From assembly GCA_021813275.1 (NCBI GenBank), contig JAKALD010000007.1, positions 1 through 32,942 on the forward strand: 32,942 nt of DNA, given 5' to 3'. The stretch is from Pseudomonadota bacterium (GTDB taxonomy: Bacteria; Pseudomonadota; Gammaproteobacteria; Burkholderiales; SG8-39). Positions 1-8,878 of this stretch are shown piece by piece (the stretch's first letter is position 1; each line of letters begins with the position of its first letter). Both the position numbers and the translations under genes were made by a program. The notes beneath the pieces were generated by a model. It had not been told where the DNA came from. It did no database searches and saw only the letters and a program-made list of their open reading frames with translations.

Positions 1-107
1 TCCGGGGCGGCGTCGAGCGCGGGCGGGTAGCGCTTGGCGATGGTCTGCGCCAGGTCCTTTGCGAACGCGTCGATCTCCTTGCCGGAGGGGCCGCCGAACA
101 ATGCCAT
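1..107 (-). CDS. N-terminal fragment of a hypothetical protein, truncated by window edge (MALFGGPSGKEIDAFAKDLAQTIAKRYPPALDAAP...)
   Basis: Minus-strand ATG at 107-105 preceded by GAAGGAGATCACG (strong Shine-Dalgarno); open to the window edge, so absent from the ORF track. Confidence 0.6.
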   Translation of the reverse strand, partial: MALFGGPSGKEIDAFAKDLAQTIAKRYPPALDAAP

Positions 108-349
108 CGTGATCTCCTTCGCAACACCTTGTGCGCACCATCATTGTGCCATGCCTTGCAGCGGGAACTATGGCCCCGGCATGCGCCAGGCGAGGCAAGC
201 ACGGCAGGTATCATAGCAACGCTGACGGGAACGCGTCGGCCGCGGCGTGATTGGTTCCACGGAAGGTCGGCAGGTCGGTCAGCGTGCCAAGCGGAGTCGC
301 GCGGGACTAGCCTGCGAACGGTGAGTGCTGGAGAATTGGTGAGCCGGGC

Positions 350-2092
350 ATGAGCATATTGGGCAGGATCTGGAGCCAGGCAAAACGCTCGCTGGCAGTC
401 GCTTCGCCACCGCGGCCCGAGGGCGCCGGGTTCGCCGAGCTGGCGCGCGCGGCGGAGGAGGGTGCCGATGCGGAAGCGGCCGCCGCGCTGTTCGCGCGCC
501 TGAGCGCAGCCGGGATCGCCGACGCGGAAGCCTGCTGGCGGATCGGCAGGACGCTCGGTCGTGTCGGCCGGCTCGACCAGGCGCGCCGCGCCCTCGAGGC
601 CGCGTGCGAGCTCGATCCGTCGAGCGCGGACGTGCACTCCGATCTCGGCAACGTCGCGGCGCTTTCCGGTCGCCTCGAGGAGGCCGAGCGCCATTATCGC
701 GCGGCGCTGGCGCGCGCTCCCGTGAATCCCGGCATTCTGGCGAACCTGGGGCACTTGCTGCGGGCGCGCCGCGAGGCGGTGGGCGCGATGGTGGCGTTCG
801 CCGAGGCGCTCGAGCACGATCCCGGCTGCGAAGCGGCGCTCAAAGGCTACGCGAGCCTGGCCACCACGACCGAAGGGCTCGAGCGGCTGGCGCGCATTCT
901 CGAGCAGGTGCCGGACTGCGCCGCCGCGCACGCCGCGCACGCCGCGGTCCTGCTGCGCGTCACCCAGAACGCGCCACGCGCCTTGGAGCAATTCGACCTC
1001 GCCCGCGGCCTGGGCCTGGACGACGCCGACCTGCACGGCGGGCGCGGATTGGCGCTGAACGCGCTCGGCCGCACCGAAGAAGCGTTGCACGAATTCGACG
1101 CCGCGCTGGCCCGCGATCCGGATAGCGGGCCGTGGCGCTGGCATCGCGCCCTGGCTTTGCTCGCGCTCGGTCGCTATGCCGAGGGCTGGGTCGACTACGA
1201 GATCCGGCTGCGCAGTGAGGACCGGCCGCAGCGGGACTTCGCGCTGCGGCGCTGGGAGGGCGGCGATCTCACTGCGAAGACCATCCTGGTGCACGCGGAG
1301 CAGGGGCTCGGCGACGAGATCATGTTCGCGTCCTGCCTGCCCGAAGTGATCGCGCGCGCGGGGGGTTGCATCATCGACTGCCACCCGAAGCTCGCCGGGC
1401 TGTATCGGCGCTCGTTCCCGAGCGCGCGTGTGCACGCGGGGACGCAGTTCGACGATGGCGCCTGGCTCGCTGCGCTCGGGACGGCGGACTGCCAGATCCC
1501 GGTCGGCAGCCTGCCACTGTATCTGCGCCCTTCCCGGGAGGCGTTTCCCGTCCGCGAGCGCTACCTCGTGGCCGATCCGGCGCGCGTGCAGCGTTGGCGC
1601 GCAAGGCTGGCCGAATTGGGCGCGCGCAGCGTGATCGGCCTGTCTTGGCAGGGCGGCACGCGCGACACCGGGCGCGAGCGCCGCTCGGTGAGCCTGGAGC
1701 AACTGCGGCCGCTGCTCGGGCGGCCCGACACGGCTTGGGTGAGCCTGCAGTACGATGCGCGCGCGGAGGACGTAGAAGATTTCGCGCGCGCGAGCGGGCT
1801 GCCGCTGGTGCATTGGCCCGAGGCGGTCTCCGATTACGAGGAAACCGCGGCAGTGCTCTGTGCCTTGGAGCTCACGATCAGCGTGTGCACCGCGCTCGTG
1901 CACCTGGCGGGCGCCTTGGGCCGTCCGGCATGGGTGCTCGCGCCGCTCGCCCCGGAATGGCGCTACGGCGTGCGCGGCGAGCGCATGCCGTGGTATGGCT
2001 CGGTGCGCCTGTTCCGCCAACGGCCTGGAGAGAGCTGGCAGCCCGTCATTGCGCGAGTCGAAGAGGCGCTCGATGCACGGCCGGCCGGCTAG
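350..2092 (+). CDS. TPR-repeat protein with C-terminal GT9/heptosyltransferase-like domain
   Basis: Repeated TPR helices (e.g. AERHYRAALARAPVNPGILANLGHLLRA); C-terminal 'LVHAEQGLGDEIMFASCLPEV' and 'GLSWQGGTRDTGRERRSVSLEQLRPLL', 'HLAGALGRPAWVLAPLAPEWRYG'. Confidence 0.8.
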   Translation: MSILGRIWSQAKRSLAVASPPRPEGAGFAELARAAEEGADAEAAAALFARLSAAGIADAEACWRIGRTLGRVGRLDQARRALEAACELDPSSADVHSDLGNVAALSGRLEEAERHYRAALARAPVNPGILANLGHLLRARREAVGAMVAFAEALEHDPGCEAALKGYASLATTTEGLERLARILEQVPDCAAAHAAHAAVLLRVTQNAPRALEQFDLARGLGLDDADLHGGRGLALNALGRTEEALHEFDAALARDPDSGPWRWHRALALLALGRYAEGWVDYEIRLRSEDRPQRDFALRRWEGGDLTAKTILVHAEQGLGDEIMFASCLPEVIARAGGCIIDCHPKLAGLYRRSFPSARVHAGTQFDDGAWLAALGTADCQIPVGSLPLYLRPSREAFPVRERYLVADPARVQRWRARLAELGARSVIGLSWQGGTRDTGRERRSVSLEQLRPLLGRPDTAWVSLQYDARAEDVEDFARASGLPLVHWPEAVSDYEETAAVLCALELTISVCTALVHLAGALGRPAWVLAPLAPEWRYGVRGERMPWYGSVRLFRQRPGESWQPVIARVEEALDARPAG

Positions 2093-2164
2093 CCGGAACC
2101 CGTGCGGCGCGGCGCGATCGCCGCGCGAGGAGCACGCGCGAGCCGGTCGCGCGCGACTGCTCTG

Positions 2165-3904
2165 ATGCGCGTGCCCGGCTGGCTGCGCAGAATCGGTCGA
2201 GCGCCATCAACCGGCGCCGGCGGCGAGTCGGGCGGCCCGGAGACGACGGGCGTCGCGACCGACGGCGCACGCGATCCGATCCTGCAAGGCGAGCGAGCCC
2301 TGCGCGAGGGGCGCTACGCCGACGCGATCACGGCGCTCGAGGCGGCGCTGGATCGAGAGCCGCGCGCGGCCGTCCACCTGCTTCTCGCGCAGGCGCGCGA
2401 GGCATGCGGCGACGAAGAGGGCGCGATCGACGAGCTGCAGCTGGCGCTGCATCTGCGACCGGAGGACCCCGAGGTTCGCATCGCCCTGGCGGAGCGGCTG
2501 CTCCGCACCCGCAGGCGCGCCGAGGCGCTCGATCTGTGCGAGGCCGGCATCGATCGCGGCGTGAGCGTGGCTCTGCGCCTGCGCTTTGCGCATTGCCTGA
2601 TGGAGCTCGGCCGTCACCCGCAGGCCATCGCGCAGTACGAGGCGGCGCTGCTTTCGCGACCGCGCGACGCGGGGATCCTGAGCACGCTCGGGCTGGCTGA
2701 GGCGAACAGCGGCGATTTCGCCGCTGCCGAGGCGAGCTATGCCCGAGCGCTGCACAGCGACCCGAGCTGCGTCGAGGGGCTGCACAACCTCGCGTTGCTG
2801 CGCCGCGAGCAAGGCGCGCTCGATGCGGCGCGCGAGCTGTTCGAGCGCGCCCTTGCGCTGCGCCCCGAGTCGCTCGAGACCGAAAGCGCGCTGGCGAACG
2901 CGTTGCGCGACCTCGGTCGCTTCGAAGAAGCCCTCGCGCGTTACCGCAGCGTGCTCGCGCGGCGCCCGCAGGCCGTCGATGCGCTTCTCAACGTGAGCTA
3001 CGCGCTGCTCATGAGCGGTCGGTTGGCGGAAGGCTGGGACGCCTACGAGCGCCGCCTCACGTTTCCCGAGCCGCCGGTCGAAGTGCCTCCACGCGCGCAG
3101 TGGTGGTCGGGCGAGGCGGGGGTCGCGGTGCACGTGGCGGGCGAGCAGGGGCTGGGGGACCAGATCATGTTCGCAACGTGCCTGCCGGACCTGTCGCGGC
3201 GCGCTTCGCGCGTCTCGCTCGCCTGCGCGCCCAAGCTCGAACGGCTGTTCGCCCGCTCCTTCCGCGACATCGAGGTGCGCCGGGCGGAGGCGGGCATGCC
3301 GCGCGGTGCGCGCTGGGTCGCGATGGGCAGCCTGCCGCGTTTCTTCCGCCGGCACGCGGGCGATTTTCCGCCTGCCGGACGCACCCTGCAGGCCGATCCG
3401 GGCAAGGTGGCCCGCTGGCGCGAGCGGCTCGCGGCGCTCGGCCCGGGCGCGCGCGTCGGCTTGAGCTGGCACGGCGGGACGCTGCGCACGCGCGGGCACC
3501 TGCGCTCGATTCCGGTCATGGCGCTTGCCCCCCTCGCGAAAGCTGCTCCGGCGGAATGGATCAGCCTGCAGTACGGACACGTGGAAGAGGACGTTGCGCA
3601 GCTCGCGGGGCTGCTCGGGCTCCGGCACTGGCCCGAGGCCGGCAACGATCTCGACGAATGCGCGGCGCTGATCGAAGCGCTGGACCTTGTCGTGACCATC
3701 GACACGACGGTGGCGCATCTCGCGGGCGCTCTCGGCAAGCGCACCTGCATCCTGCTTTCGCAGGCACCGGAATGGCGCTTCGGGCTCGCGGGAGCGACGA
3801 TGCCGTGGTACCCCTCGGCGCAACTGTTCAGGCAGGCGGCCCCGGGGGACTGGGCCGGCGTCGTGCAGTCGGTCGGCGAGCTCCTGGCTCGCGAGCGCAA
3901 CTGA
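2165..3904 (+). CDS. TPR-repeat protein with C-terminal GT9-like domain (paralogue of preceding gene)
   Basis: ORF 2102..3904 (GTG start possible at 2102, ATG at 2165). Same architecture: 'HVAGEQGLGDQIMFATCLPDLS', 'GLSWHGGTLRTRGHLRSIPVMALAPL', 'HLAGALGKRTCILLSQAPEWRFG'. Confidence 0.8.
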   Translation: MRVPGWLRRIGRAPSTGAGGESGGPETTGVATDGARDPILQGERALREGRYADAITALEAALDREPRAAVHLLLAQAREACGDEEGAIDELQLALHLRPEDPEVRIALAERLLRTRRRAEALDLCEAGIDRGVSVALRLRFAHCLMELGRHPQAIAQYEAALLSRPRDAGILSTLGLAEANSGDFAAAEASYARALHSDPSCVEGLHNLALLRREQGALDAARELFERALALRPESLETESALANALRDLGRFEEALARYRSVLARRPQAVDALLNVSYALLMSGRLAEGWDAYERRLTFPEPPVEVPPRAQWWSGEAGVAVHVAGEQGLGDQIMFATCLPDLSRRASRVSLACAPKLERLFARSFRDIEVRRAEAGMPRGARWVAMGSLPRFFRRHAGDFPPAGRTLQADPGKVARWRERLAALGPGARVGLSWHGGTLRTRGHLRSIPVMALAPLAKAAPAEWISLQYGHVEEDVAQLAGLLGLRHWPEAGNDLDECAALIEALDLVVTIDTTVAHLAGALGKRTCILLSQAPEWRFGLAGATMPWYPSAQLFRQAAPGDWAGVVQSVGELLARERN

Positions 3905-3930
3905 GAAAGGCACGCCGGCGAGCAGAAAAA

Positions 3931-3958
3931 GAAAAGCCCCTCCGAAGAGGGGCTTTCC
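3931..3958 (-). terminator. Rho-independent terminator of the pilin gene (convergent with the TPR gene)
   Basis: AAAGCCCCTC-CGAA-GAGGGGCTTT hairpin; minus-strand reading is followed by TTTTCTTTTTCTGC (U-tract). Confidence 0.85.
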
Positions 3959-3975
3959 AGGTGGGACGGCGAAGC

Positions 3976-4383
3976 TTAGCGGCAGGAAGCCGGCAAGTAC
4001 TTGACCGGCGTGCCCGTGCACGTCCAGGTGACGGTTCCCTGAGTGTAAGTAGGAGTCAGCGTCACGGTGACGGCCGTGCCGACCGAGGTCGATGCGCCGT
4101 TGCCGGCGATCACGATCGTGCCGGTCTGCGTGACGGTGCCGCCAACGATCTTGCCCACCACCGTCACCGACAGGCCCTGGCCGGCGTTGGCCAAGGTGGC
4201 GTCGGTCTGGGCTTTCTCCGTGACCGAGGTGCGGAAGCCGCTCGCGGCCAGGATTAGCTCGGAGACCTTCGCGCGGATGGTGTAGTCCTGATAGGCCGGC
4301 AGAGCGACCGCCGCCAAGATACCGATGATCGCCACCACGATCATCAGTTCGATCAGGGTGAAGCCCTTCTGCAATGACCTCAT
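3976..4383 (-). CDS. Type IV major pilin / type IVa pilin-like protein
   Basis: Class III prepilin signal [43 protein letters not shown]-terminal Cys pair ([14 protein letters not shown]). Start at internal Met (4383) because the ORF-track start at 4452 lies in the promoter. Confidence 0.93.
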   Translation of the reverse strand: MRSLQKGFTLIELMIVVAIIGILAAVALPAYQDYTIRAKVSELILAASGFRTSVTEKAQTDATLANAGQGLSVTVVGKIVGGTVTQTGTIVIAGNGASTSVGTAVTVTLTPTYTQGTVTWTCTGTPVKYLPASCR

Positions 4384-4440
4384 ACGCTTCTCCTGTGAAG
4401 TCTTGGATAAGCCCGGAACGAGCCGGACCCGAGTGTTCGA

Positions 4441-4456
4441 CGCAAGCGACATGCCA
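4441..4456 (-). promoter_or_regulatory. Sigma-54 (RpoN) -24/-12 promoter of the pilin gene
   Basis: Minus strand TGGCATGTCGCTTGCG matches TGGCACGN4TTGCW with GG at -24 and GC at -12 in exact register; about 45-50 nt leader to the ATG at 4383. Confidence 0.8.
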
Positions 4457-4667
4457 GACCTTGCATTCCCCGCGGACGGCTGAGCCAGCCAATAGCGGCC
4501 TGAAGTTAAAGGCTATTTTGCCCTCTCCGGATTGGCCATTAGCGAGTCGTGGAATTTGTCACGACCCCCCGGCGTCGACGAGCTGACCAAATTCGTCAGC
4601 ATCGGCAGAATTCGTCGCTCTACACGCTGCATGGCGCGCGTCTACAGCGGTCGTCGAGCCGATCGGC

Positions 4668-4689
4668 GGCTCGGCGGATTCGCCGAGCC
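4668..4689 (+). other. Perfect 9-bp hairpin in the pilin/OGT intergenic region, followed by TTTCGT
   Basis: GGCTCGGCG-GATT-CGCCGAGCC read directly at 4668-4689. Confidence 0.7.
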
Positions 4690-4863
4690 TTTCGTATACA
4701 CTCGCTCCGACCTGCAACGCGGAATCGACGGAACCGAAGGACATGCCGGGAAGCGCGATCGGGTATCTGGCGCAATGCGCTCACGGAGCCGGGGCGCCGC
4801 CACGATCGGAGCCCGCGCCGGTGCACGTCGTGCGCGCCTGAGGGGCGCGGCGGCTCACGCGCG

Positions 4864-6846
4864 ATGCTGCGGCGTTTCATCCGCTCGCTCGCCCGCCCGC
4901 GGAGCCCCGGCATCGAATTCGCCGCATGGATCCAGGCGCGGGTCCAGGCGGGCGACATCGCGGCTGCGGAGGCGCTCCTTCAGGAGCGGCTGCAGCGCGA
5001 TCCGCACAATCCCATGCTGCTGCACCTGCTCGGCCTCGTGCGCTACAGCGAGCGGCGCCACGCGGAAGCGGCGCAGCTGATCGAGCGCGCGCTGGTGCAC
5101 GCGCCCGACGACCCGGATTTCCTCGGCAATCTCGGCGAGGTCAAGCGCGCGGCGCGCCAGCTCGAAGCGGCCGAGTCGGCGCTGCGTCGCGCGCTGACGT
5201 TGACGCCGTCGAACCCGCGGCTATGGACGAACCTGGCGGTCGTGCTCGGCGAGCGCGGCACGCGCCAGGCCGCGATCGAAGCGGCGGACGAAGCGGTGCG
5301 GCTCGATCCGCACGACGCGCGCGCGCGGCTGCTGCTGGCGCAGTTGCTGCATACGAAGGGGCGTGCGGGGGACGCCATCCCGCATTTGCGCCGCGCGCTC
5401 GAGCTCGAGCCCGGGCAGGCGAACGCGCGCTTCCAGCTGCATGCGGCGCGCGCGATGATATGCGACTGGCCAGGGCGCGAGGCGGAAATGATCGAGCTGC
5501 TGGAGCGCTGGGACCGCTCGCCGAGCGAAGCCGAGTTCGGGGAGTTCCATCCCTTCGCGGCCTACTCGGTGCCGGTACCGAACGCGCTGCGGTTGCGCTT
5601 GGCACAGCGCTACGCCGCGCGCTTCATGGCACCGGGTGGGGAGCCGGCGCCGCCCGACCCTCCGGCGAGCGGCGACGGGCGCCTGCGCATCGGCTACCTA
5701 TCGGCGGATTTCCACGATCACGCGACGCTGCACCTCGCGGCGGGGCTCTTTCCCCGCCACGACCGAAGTCGCTTCGAGGCGTTCGCGTATTCTTTCGGGC
5801 CGGACGACGGCAGCGAGCAGCGGCGCCGGTTCGTGGCTTCGGTCGAGCACTTCACCGACGTGCGCGGCGAGAGCGTGGAGCAGACTGCGCGGCGCATCCG
5901 CGCGGACGGCATCCAGATCCTGGTGGATCTGAAGGGCTTCACCTTCGATTCGCGGCCGGCGATCCTCGGGCTGCGTCCGGCGCCGCTGCAGGTCGCATTT
6001 CTCGGCTACCCGGGCACGATGGGCGCGGGGCTCGTCGACTACGTACTGTGCGACGCGGCGGTCGCTCCGCCCGGGAGCGAAGCCTGGTTCGGCGAGCGGC
6101 TCGCGCTGCTGCCGCACAGCTATCAGGTCAACGACTGCGACCGCGCGATCCCCGCCGCGGCGCCCACGCGCGAGGCCTGCGGCCTGCCGCTGGAGGCGTT
6201 CGTGTTCTGCTCGTTCAACAGCCCCTACAAGATCGAGCCGCGCATCTTTTCGGTCTGGATGCGCATCCTGAGCCGCTCGCCCGGGGCGGTGCTGTGGGCC
6301 ATAGTGCGCGACGAGCAGGCGCAGGCCAACCTGCGGCGCGAGGCGCAGGCGAGGGGCGTCGATCCCGCGCGGCTGGTGTTCGCCGGCTACGTGCCGCCCG
6401 CGCAGCATCTCGCGCGCCACGCGCACGCCGATCTGTTTCTCGACAGCTATTTCGTCAATGCGCATACGACCGCGAGCGACGCGCTGTGGGCCGGCGTGCC
6501 GGTGCTCACCTGCCCGGGCGACGCGTTTCCGGCGCGCGTCGCCGCGAGCCTGCTCGAAGCCGCCGGCCTGCCGGAGCTGGTCGCCGGCACGCTCGAGGAG
6601 TACGAGGAGATCGCGGTGTCGCTCGCAGCAGATCGCCCGCGGCTCGCGGCGCTCAAGGCGCGGCTCGTGCGCGGCCGCGCGGCGCTGCCCCTGTTCGACA
6701 CGCCGCGCTTCGTGCGCAATCTGGAGCGCGCCTACGCGCTGATGTGGGAGGCGCGCCGCGCTCCCGGACCCCTGCCCGCGTTCACGGTCCTCGACTGCCG
6801 GCGCTTTCCCGAGCCTGCCGGCCGAGACCGCGCCGCGGGACCGTAG
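4864..6846 (+). CDS. TPR protein with O-GlcNAc transferase/SPINDLY-type (GT41-like) C-terminal domain
   Basis: Start MLRRFIRSLARPRSPGIEF at 4864 inside ORF 4549..6846. TPRs, then 'RIGYLSADFHDHATLHLAAGLFPRHDRSRFEAFAYSFG', 'ILVDLKGFTFDSRPAILGLRPAPLQVAFLGYPGTMGAGLVDYVLCD', 'FNSPYKIEPRIFSVWMRILSRSPGAVLWA', 'ADLFLDSYFVNAHTTASDALWAGVPVLTCPGDAFPARVAASLL'. Confidence 0.9.
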   Translation: MLRRFIRSLARPRSPGIEFAAWIQARVQAGDIAAAEALLQERLQRDPHNPMLLHLLGLVRYSERRHAEAAQLIERALVHAPDDPDFLGNLGEVKRAARQLEAAESALRRALTLTPSNPRLWTNLAVVLGERGTRQAAIEAADEAVRLDPHDARARLLLAQLLHTKGRAGDAIPHLRRALELEPGQANARFQLHAARAMICDWPGREAEMIELLERWDRSPSEAEFGEFHPFAAYSVPVPNALRLRLAQRYAARFMAPGGEPAPPDPPASGDGRLRIGYLSADFHDHATLHLAAGLFPRHDRSRFEAFAYSFGPDDGSEQRRRFVASVEHFTDVRGESVEQTARRIRADGIQILVDLKGFTFDSRPAILGLRPAPLQVAFLGYPGTMGAGLVDYVLCDAAVAPPGSEAWFGERLALLPHSYQVNDCDRAIPAAAPTREACGLPLEAFVFCSFNSPYKIEPRIFSVWMRILSRSPGAVLWAIVRDEQAQANLRREAQARGVDPARLVFAGYVPPAQHLARHAHADLFLDSYFVNAHTTASDALWAGVPVLTCPGDAFPARVAASLLEAAGLPELVAGTLEEYEEIAVSLAADRPRLAALKARLVRGRAALPLFDTPRFVRNLERAYALMWEARRAPGPLPAFTVLDCRRFPEPAGRDRAAGP

Positions 6847-6944
6847 ACAACAGCCGTCAGCCGCGTGCCCGGACGAGCCGCAAGGATGACGCAGCGTTTC
6901 GATATGCGCAGCTTTGCGGTCTGCGACGCGCGGCAGGGGGCGGC

Positions 6945-8852
6945 ATGCTAGGCCGGGTGTTCGGCCGAGTGCTCGCGCAGCTCCTTGGCGACGGCGCGGT
7001 CCCGGCGCCTCCGCAATTCGTGCTGTCGCTGCCTCCGGATGCGGTCGAGCGCCTCGACGCGGGCGCGCGCGACATGGCGCGGCGCGCGCTGCTCGCGCAC
7101 AATCTCGGCAAGTTCGGCGAGAGCGCGGCACTGCTGCGCTCCGCGCTGAAGCGTTTGGCGCAGAACCCCGACCTGCTCGCGCTGCTCGGCATGTCCGAGC
7201 TCGAGGCTGGCCGCGAGCCGCAGGCGCGCGACCGGCTCGCCGAGGCGCGCCGCCTGGAGCCGAAGATTTCGCGCCGCTATCACGATTCCGGCGTGCGGCT
7301 GTATCAGGCCGGCGAGCGCGAGCGCGCGCTCGGCTGCTTTCTGCTCGCCTCGCAGCTCGACCAGACCGAAGCGGCGCACTTCGCAGCGGTGGGCGACGCG
7401 CTCGTGGCGCTCGGGCGCGAGGCCGAGGCGAGGACATGGTACGAGTTGAGCGCGAGGCTCGACATGCGCCCGGCGTATCTGATCAAGAGCGCGCTCGCCG
7501 GGCTGCGGGCGGTCTACGGGTCGGCCGAGCAGGTGCGCGAGGCGCGCGCGCGTTACGAGCGCGAGCTCGCGAAGCTGGATTCGATCGAATTGCGCATGGA
7601 GCACCCGGAAGTCGAGGTCTCCTACCTGCCGTTCTACCTCGCGTACATCGGCATGAACGACCGCCTGCTGCAGGAGCGGCTCGCGCGGATCTACCTGAAG
7701 GCCTGTCCGGGGCTCGCGTTCAGCGCGCCGCACTGCATGCCCGGCCGGGCGCGCACGCCCGGTCCCATCCGGGTCGGGTTCGCCTCGGCCTTCTTCCGGC
7801 GGCACTCGGTGGGTTTCTACTACAACGAGCTGATTCGCCGGCTGCTCGAGCGCGGGGAGCTGGACGTGCACCTCATCAGCTTCGGCGAGGTGCTCGATCC
7901 CGAGCTGCTGGAGCTCGCCGCGGCGCGCTCACGCCACCTCGCGCTCTGGCAGAGGGAGCTCGGGGAATGTCGCGCGAGGATGGCCAAGCTCGAGCTCGAC
8001 GCGCTGCTCTACGCCGACATCGGCATGCACCCGATCAGCTACTTCCTCGCCTTTGCGCGCCTCGCGCCGGTGCAGATCTGCATGGCCGGGCATCCCGTGA
8101 CGACCGGCATCCCGAGCGTGGACTACTATCTCTCGAGCGAGCTGCTGGAGCGTCCCGATGCGGACGCGCATTACAGCGAGCGTCTGCTCCGGCTGCGGTC
8201 GCTGCCGCTCGTGATCAAGCGGCCCGACGCGACCGGGCCGCTGCTCGACCGCACGACGCTCGGCGTGTCGCCGGACCGGCACCTGTACGTGTGCCCGATG
8301 AAGCTGCAGAAGATCCATCCCGAATTCGACCGCGCGATTGCGGAGATCCTGCGGCGCGACCCCGAGGGCGAAGTCGTGATGTTCCAGGATCGCGACTCGC
8401 CCGCGTGGGACCTGCAGGTGAAGAAGCGCATCGCCGCCGCGTTTCCCGACGTGCTCGAGCGCGTCAATTTCATGCCCTGGGCGAATCCCCAGGAGTTCTA
8501 CAGCATCCTCAGGCATGCCGCGGCCGCGCTCGACACGTTCCACTTCGGCGGCGGCGTGACCGCGATCATCGTGCTCGCCGCGGGCTGCCCGTTCGTCACG
8601 CTGCCCGGCCGCATGCTGGCCGGGCGCGGCGTGCAGGGCTTCTATCGCAAGATGGGATTGACGGACTGCATCGCGACCGATTTCGAGGACTACGTGGCCA
8701 AGGTGCTGCGTCTCGGTCGCGACGCGGCTTTCCGCGACGCGGTCGGCGCGCGCATTCTCGAGCGCGGCGGCGCGATCTACGAGAACTACGAAGCGGCGGA
8801 CGAGCTGACCGAGCTGCTGCCGCGCCTCCTCGCCGAGCGCGCGGCGCGCTGA
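6945..8852 (+). CDS. TPR protein with divergent GT41/HMW1C-like glycosyltransferase domain
   Basis: ATG 6945 (MLGRVFGRVLAQLLGDG) in frame with ORF 4926..8852; 'IRVGFASAFFRRHSVGFYYNELIRRLLERGELDVHLISFGE', 'LAPVQICMAGHPVTTGIPSVDYYLSSE', 'HAAAALDTFHFGGGVTAIIVLAAGCPFVTLPGRMLAGRGVQGFYRKMG'. Confidence 0.75.
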   Translation: MLGRVFGRVLAQLLGDGAVPAPPQFVLSLPPDAVERLDAGARDMARRALLAHNLGKFGESAALLRSALKRLAQNPDLLALLGMSELEAGREPQARDRLAEARRLEPKISRRYHDSGVRLYQAGERERALGCFLLASQLDQTEAAHFAAVGDALVALGREAEARTWYELSARLDMRPAYLIKSALAGLRAVYGSAEQVREARARYERELAKLDSIELRMEHPEVEVSYLPFYLAYIGMNDRLLQERLARIYLKACPGLAFSAPHCMPGRARTPGPIRVGFASAFFRRHSVGFYYNELIRRLLERGELDVHLISFGEVLDPELLELAAARSRHLALWQRELGECRARMAKLELDALLYADIGMHPISYFLAFARLAPVQICMAGHPVTTGIPSVDYYLSSELLERPDADAHYSERLLRLRSLPLVIKRPDATGPLLDRTTLGVSPDRHLYVCPMKLQKIHPEFDRAIAEILRRDPEGEVVMFQDRDSPAWDLQVKKRIAAAFPDVLERVNFMPWANPQEFYSILRHAAAALDTFHFGGGVTAIIVLAAGCPFVTLPGRMLAGRGVQGFYRKMGLTDCIATDFEDYVAKVLRLGRDAAFRDAVGARILERGGAIYENYEAADELTELLPRLLAERAAR

Positions 8853-8878
8853 TGCGCCGCGCGCCCGCTCCGGCGGCC

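Noticed and set aside
2207-4492. 761-aa minus-strand ORF antisense to the TPR gene
   Set aside because: Arg/His/Ala-rich low-information translation typical of a high-GC shadow ORF; it overlaps the better-supported TPR-GT gene and the pilin in another frame.
4926-6944. First 673 codons of the 1308-aa ORF 4926..8852 as part of one giant protein
   Set aside because: Shadow frame of the OGT gene; the real gene starts at ATG 6945.
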